A stretch of 64,000 nucleotides of DNA, from positions 2,267,436 to 2,331,435 of the forward strand of contig NZ_KZ119600.1 in the NCBI RefSeq assembly GCF_002153425.1, given 5' to 3'. Every line of letters starts with the position of its first letter. Positions within the stretch are counted from its first letter, which is position 1. Below the pieces are notes generated by a model, which did not search any database, was not told the DNA's origin, and saw nothing but the letters and a program-made list of their open reading frames with translations. This DNA comes from Litchfieldia alkalitelluris (GTDB lineage: Bacteria > Bacillota > Bacilli > Bacillales > Salisediminibacteriaceae). Below, piece after piece: positions 61,793 to 64,000 of the stretch. A program made the position numbers and the translations under genes.

Positions 61793-61883
61793 TTCAGTGT
61801 TCTATCTCACAACGTAAACTCATGTGATGGGTTACCATAACTATGAAGAGAAAAATAATAAATAATTGAAAGAGGGATAGGAT

Positions 61884-62123
61884 ATGAGCACTAATAATAC
61901 TGTTGCAAAAATCTATGCTCCTGATATTGAACCACGCTTTAGACATCCACAAATATTGGAAACATTTGATACATTAAAATCAGGCGAAGTTTTAGAATTA
62001 ACTAATGATCATGATCCAAGGCCTTTACATTATCAGTTTATGATGGAGAGGGAAGGACAGTTTGAGTGGAAATACTTAGTAGAAGGTCCTGATCAATGGA
62101 AAGTAGCGATTGGGAAAAAGTAA
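61884..62123 (+). CDS. DUF2249 protein (79 aa)
   Basis: A small cytosolic protein with the DUF2249 pattern PRFRHPQILETFDTLKSGEV, ELTNDHDPRPLHYQFMMERE and FEWKYLVEGPDQWKVAI. DUF2249 proteins occur with nitric-oxide, denitrification and anaerobic-respiration genes and have a TusA-like fold. AGAGGGATAGG precedes the ATG. The radical SAM gene follows 124 bp later, a recurring partnership. Confidence 0.9.
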   Translation: MSTNNTVAKIYAPDIEPRFRHPQILETFDTLKSGEVLELTNDHDPRPLHYQFMMEREGQFEWKYLVEGPDQWKVAIGKK

Positions 62124-62247
62124 ATCTTTGAGGGGCTATAAAAAGCCTCTCTTTTTATATTAAGTCCTATGTGAGTTATTACACAGCGCTCTCAATTATT
62201 TTTGCTTATGATGTTAGGAAGAGAATGAAATAAAGGGGGCGAGGGTA

Positions 62248-63372
62248 TTGTTTCCTCGAGACTATAATGAAAATCCATTTATTGTGATATGGGAATTAAC
62301 TCGTGCGTGTGAGTTAAAATGTTTGCACTGTCGAGCTGAAGCGCAGTATAAGCGTCATCCATTAGAGCTGTCATTTGAGGAGGGAAAAAAGCTAATTGAT
62401 GATATTCACTCCATGAATAATCCCATGCTTGTATTCACAGGCGGGGACCCACTAATGCGTAAAGATGTGTTTGAAATTGCTAAATATGCGATAAATAAAG
62501 GGGTACGTGTATCTATGACACCATCAGCAACCCCAAATGTGACAAAGGAAGCGATGGAAACTGCAAAGGAAATTGGTCTCTCAAGGTGGGCCTTTAGTTT
62601 GGATGGTCCTAATGCAAAAATCCATGACCATTTTAGGGGAACGACTGGTTCCTTTGATTTAACCATGAACGCAATATCCTATTTACATGAGCTGAATATG
62701 CCAATTCAAATTAATACTGTAATATCGAAATACAACTATGATTATTTAGATGAGATGGCAGCACTTGTAGAAGAGTTAGACTGTGTTTTATGGAGTGTCT
62801 TCTTCCTAGTTCCTACTGGGCGAGGACAGGAAAAAGATATGATTACACCAGCGGAACACGAAAAAGTTTTTAAATGGTTGTATGAGCTTTCTAAAAAGGT
62901 TAACTTTGATATAAAAACAACCGCAGCACAGCATTATCGAAGAGTAGTTATCCAAAATAAGATGAGAGAAAAGGCCAATAGTCATGAAGGGTCTTCTATA
63001 CACTATCAAGATGCGCTTGTGAATGGACAAACTGGACAAATTGATGGATTAGGCAGAGCACCAAAAGGGGTAAATGACGGTAACGGTTTCGTTTTTATTT
63101 CACACATCGGTGATGTATACCCTAGTGGACTATTACCAATTAAGGTAGGGAATGTTCGTGAAACCCCACTCCCTCATATATATCGAGAATCACCAATATT
63201 AAAATCATTAAGAGATCCTGATTTATATAAAGGTAAGTGTGGTGTGTGCGAATTCAGACAAGTTTGTGGTGGATCAAGATCAAGAGCATTTGCAATTACT
63301 GGGGACTACCTAGAAAGTGAGCCTTACTGTGTTTGTTTATGGCAAACTAATAATGTAGGGTATGGCAATTAA
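62248..63372 (+). CDS. Radical SAM/SPASM protein, TIGR04053-like
   Basis: This 374-aa enzyme has the radical SAM cluster motif C-x3-C-x2-C in RACELKCLHCRAEA (Cys21, 25 and 28), MLVFTGGDPLMRKDVFEIAK and FSLDGPNAKIHDHFRG. A SPASM-type cysteine-rich end CGVCEFRQVCGGSRSRAFA, then EPYCVC, carries a second Fe-S cluster. It belongs to the group near heme-d1/alternative heme pathway AhbD/NirJ proteins, and its exact reaction is unknown. The start is TTG 62248 behind AAAGGGGGCGAGGG. Confidence 0.88.
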   Translation: MFPRDYNENPFIVIWELTRACELKCLHCRAEAQYKRHPLELSFEEGKKLIDDIHSMNNPMLVFTGGDPLMRKDVFEIAKYAINKGVRVSMTPSATPNVTKEAMETAKEIGLSRWAFSLDGPNAKIHDHFRGTTGSFDLTMNAISYLHELNMPIQINTVISKYNYDYLDEMAALVEELDCVLWSVFFLVPTGRGQEKDMITPAEHEKVFKWLYELSKKVNFDIKTTAAQHYRRVVIQNKMREKANSHEGSSIHYQDALVNGQTGQIDGLGRAPKGVNDGNGFVFISHIGDVYPSGLLPIKVGNVRETPLPHIYRESPILKSLRDPDLYKGKCGVCEFRQVCGGSRSRAFAITGDYLESEPYCVCLWQTNNVGYGN

Positions 63373-63405
63373 TTTATGCCGGCCCCGAGGGGCCGGCATA
63401 AATTA
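63370..63405. terminator. GC-rich perfect hairpin after the radical SAM gene
   Basis: AATTTATGCCGGCCCC pairs perfectly with GGGGCCGGCATAAATT around GAG, a 16-bp stem beginning at the stop codon. A true T tract is absent (AAAAAA follows), so it may terminate mainly on the minus strand or act as an mRNA 3' stabiliser. Confidence 0.6.
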
Positions 63406-63486
63406 AAAAAGGCCACTTGCAATCTTCTCCAAATAACTTTAAACTCCTCGTTGGACCAACAACGTTTGACAGGAGGATATTAGGAG

Positions 63487-64000
63487 ATGTTGAAAGTGGC
63501 ACAAATAGATTATATCAGATATGAAGTGAATCAAAAAGGTGAAACATATGCCAATGTAGCAAGGAGAATGGAGATAGATCCAAGGACTGTAACGAAATAT
63601 GCGAATCAAGAAGAATTTAACGTAAAGGAACCACAAAAACGAATTTCTAGAGTTATGGATCCAGTAAAACCAATTCTAGATAAGTGGATTAAAGAGGATC
63701 TTAAAAAGAAAAAGAAGAATCATAGAACGGCCAAAAAGATGTATGAGCAATTAGTAAAGTTTCATAGTTTCAAAGGGTCAGCCCGCTCAGTAAGAGCTTA
63801 TGTATCTCATCGTAAGAAGGAAATAAAGGAGTATATTGAAGGAGCTGCCCTTCCGCTGGAAGCAATACCAGGTACAGCACAGGTGGATTTTGGAGAAGCC
63901 CCTTTCAAATATTTAGGGGAAGTAATTGACCTTCCATACTTAGTAATGTCATTCCAGAACAGTAATACATTCTACTTTCAGGTATTTCCTTCGGAAAACA
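63487..64000 (+). CDS. istA: IS21-family transposase IstA, N-terminal part
   Basis: The frame opens at ATG 63487 (AGGAGG ten bases upstream) and is still open at the window end (171 codons). It has an N-terminal helix-turn-helix (YEVNQKGETYANVARRMEID) and the basic linker KKKKKNHRTAKKMYEQLV. The first catalytic Asp is in GTAQVDFGEAPFKYLGE, followed by LPYLVMSFQNSNTFYFQVFP. IS21 elements encode IstA with an AAA helper IstB, which would lie beyond the window. Confidence 0.92.
   Translation, partial: MLKVAQIDYIRYEVNQKGETYANVARRMEIDPRTVTKYANQEEFNVKEPQKRISRVMDPVKPILDKWIKEDLKKKKKNHRTAKKMYEQLVKFHSFKGSARSVRAYVSHRKKEIKEYIEGAALPLEAIPGTAQVDFGEAPFKYLGEVIDLPYLVMSFQNSNTFYFQVFPSEN

Noticed and set aside
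1..64000. CRISPR arrays, rRNA genes, prophage
   Set aside because: No regularly spaced repeats, rRNA signatures or phage structural genes were seen in the window.

Overview
This window is low-GC Firmicutes DNA that reads as a spore-forming, halo/alkalitolerant member of the Bacillaceae. The evidence is an alpha/beta-type small acid-soluble spore protein, two SleB-type cortex-hydrolase-like proteins, a DynA-type double dynamin, ectoine genes in the order ectABC, and AGGAGG ribosome sites with frequent TTG/GTG starts. Fermentative or anaerobic ability is suggested by an AdhE, a DUF2249/radical-SAM pair and molybdoenzymes. Naming a genus (for example Anaerobacillus- or Evansella-like) would be a guess.

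Layout. 1-0.2 kb: 5' end of pepF. 0.4-5 kb: an unassigned membrane protein, then an SsuABC/TauABC-type ABC importer of unknown substrate. 5.2-8 kb: adhE behind two TGTGA-N6-TCACA palindromes. 8.2-10.2 kb: short repeats and an IS1182-family transposase. 10.7-14 kb: small membrane proteins, Ohr, a LysM-CAP protein and a GNAT remnant. 14.0-16.1 kb: a MITE-like element beside a sulfite-oxidase-type molybdoenzyme cotranscribed with a peroxiredoxin whose peroxidatic codon is TGA. 16.4-21.2 kb: SASP, a shortened FtsZ-like protein, a VOC dioxygenase, zwf and a cyclase. 21.3-25.5 kb: ectCBA and gnd, both on the minus strand. 25.6-30.8 kb: AEC carrier, uvsE, a HesB-like gene with an in-frame TGA, two DUF3887 lipoproteins, and a LysM-SleB protein. 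31-35 kb: moxR-DUF58-DUF4129 operon and csp. 35-45 kb: RlaP, a serine hydrolase, an acyltransferase, then amtB-DUF294-exonuclease-glnR-like, YwaF and a triple-LysM SleB protein. 45-52.6 kb: LysE and APC transporters and a five-gene molybdenum hydroxylase operon. 53-63.4 kb: topB, GNAT, dynA, exonuclease, DUF2187, DUF2249 and radical SAM. 63.5 kb to the end: the start of an IS21-family istA.

Main result. Two separate genes (15491-16120 minus and 27946-28221 plus) are each open except for one TGA. In each case the TGA sits exactly where relatives have the redox-active cysteine, and each is followed at 11-19 nt by a hairpin with a G in its loop, as expected for a bacterial SECIS. They are best read as selenocysteine proteins: a Sec peroxiredoxin and a HesB-like selenoprotein. 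Gene callers would split or miss both. This predicts selA/selB/selC/selD elsewhere in the genome; none is seen in the window.

Other points of interest: an FtsZ-like protein that keeps the T7 catalytic loop but has lost the GTP-binding half; an amtB operon with a GlnD-like nucleotidyltransferase and a GlnR-like regulator but no PII gene, preceded by two TnrA/GlnR-type boxes; a 257-bp candidate MITE; and several hairpins that overlap ribosome-binding sites.
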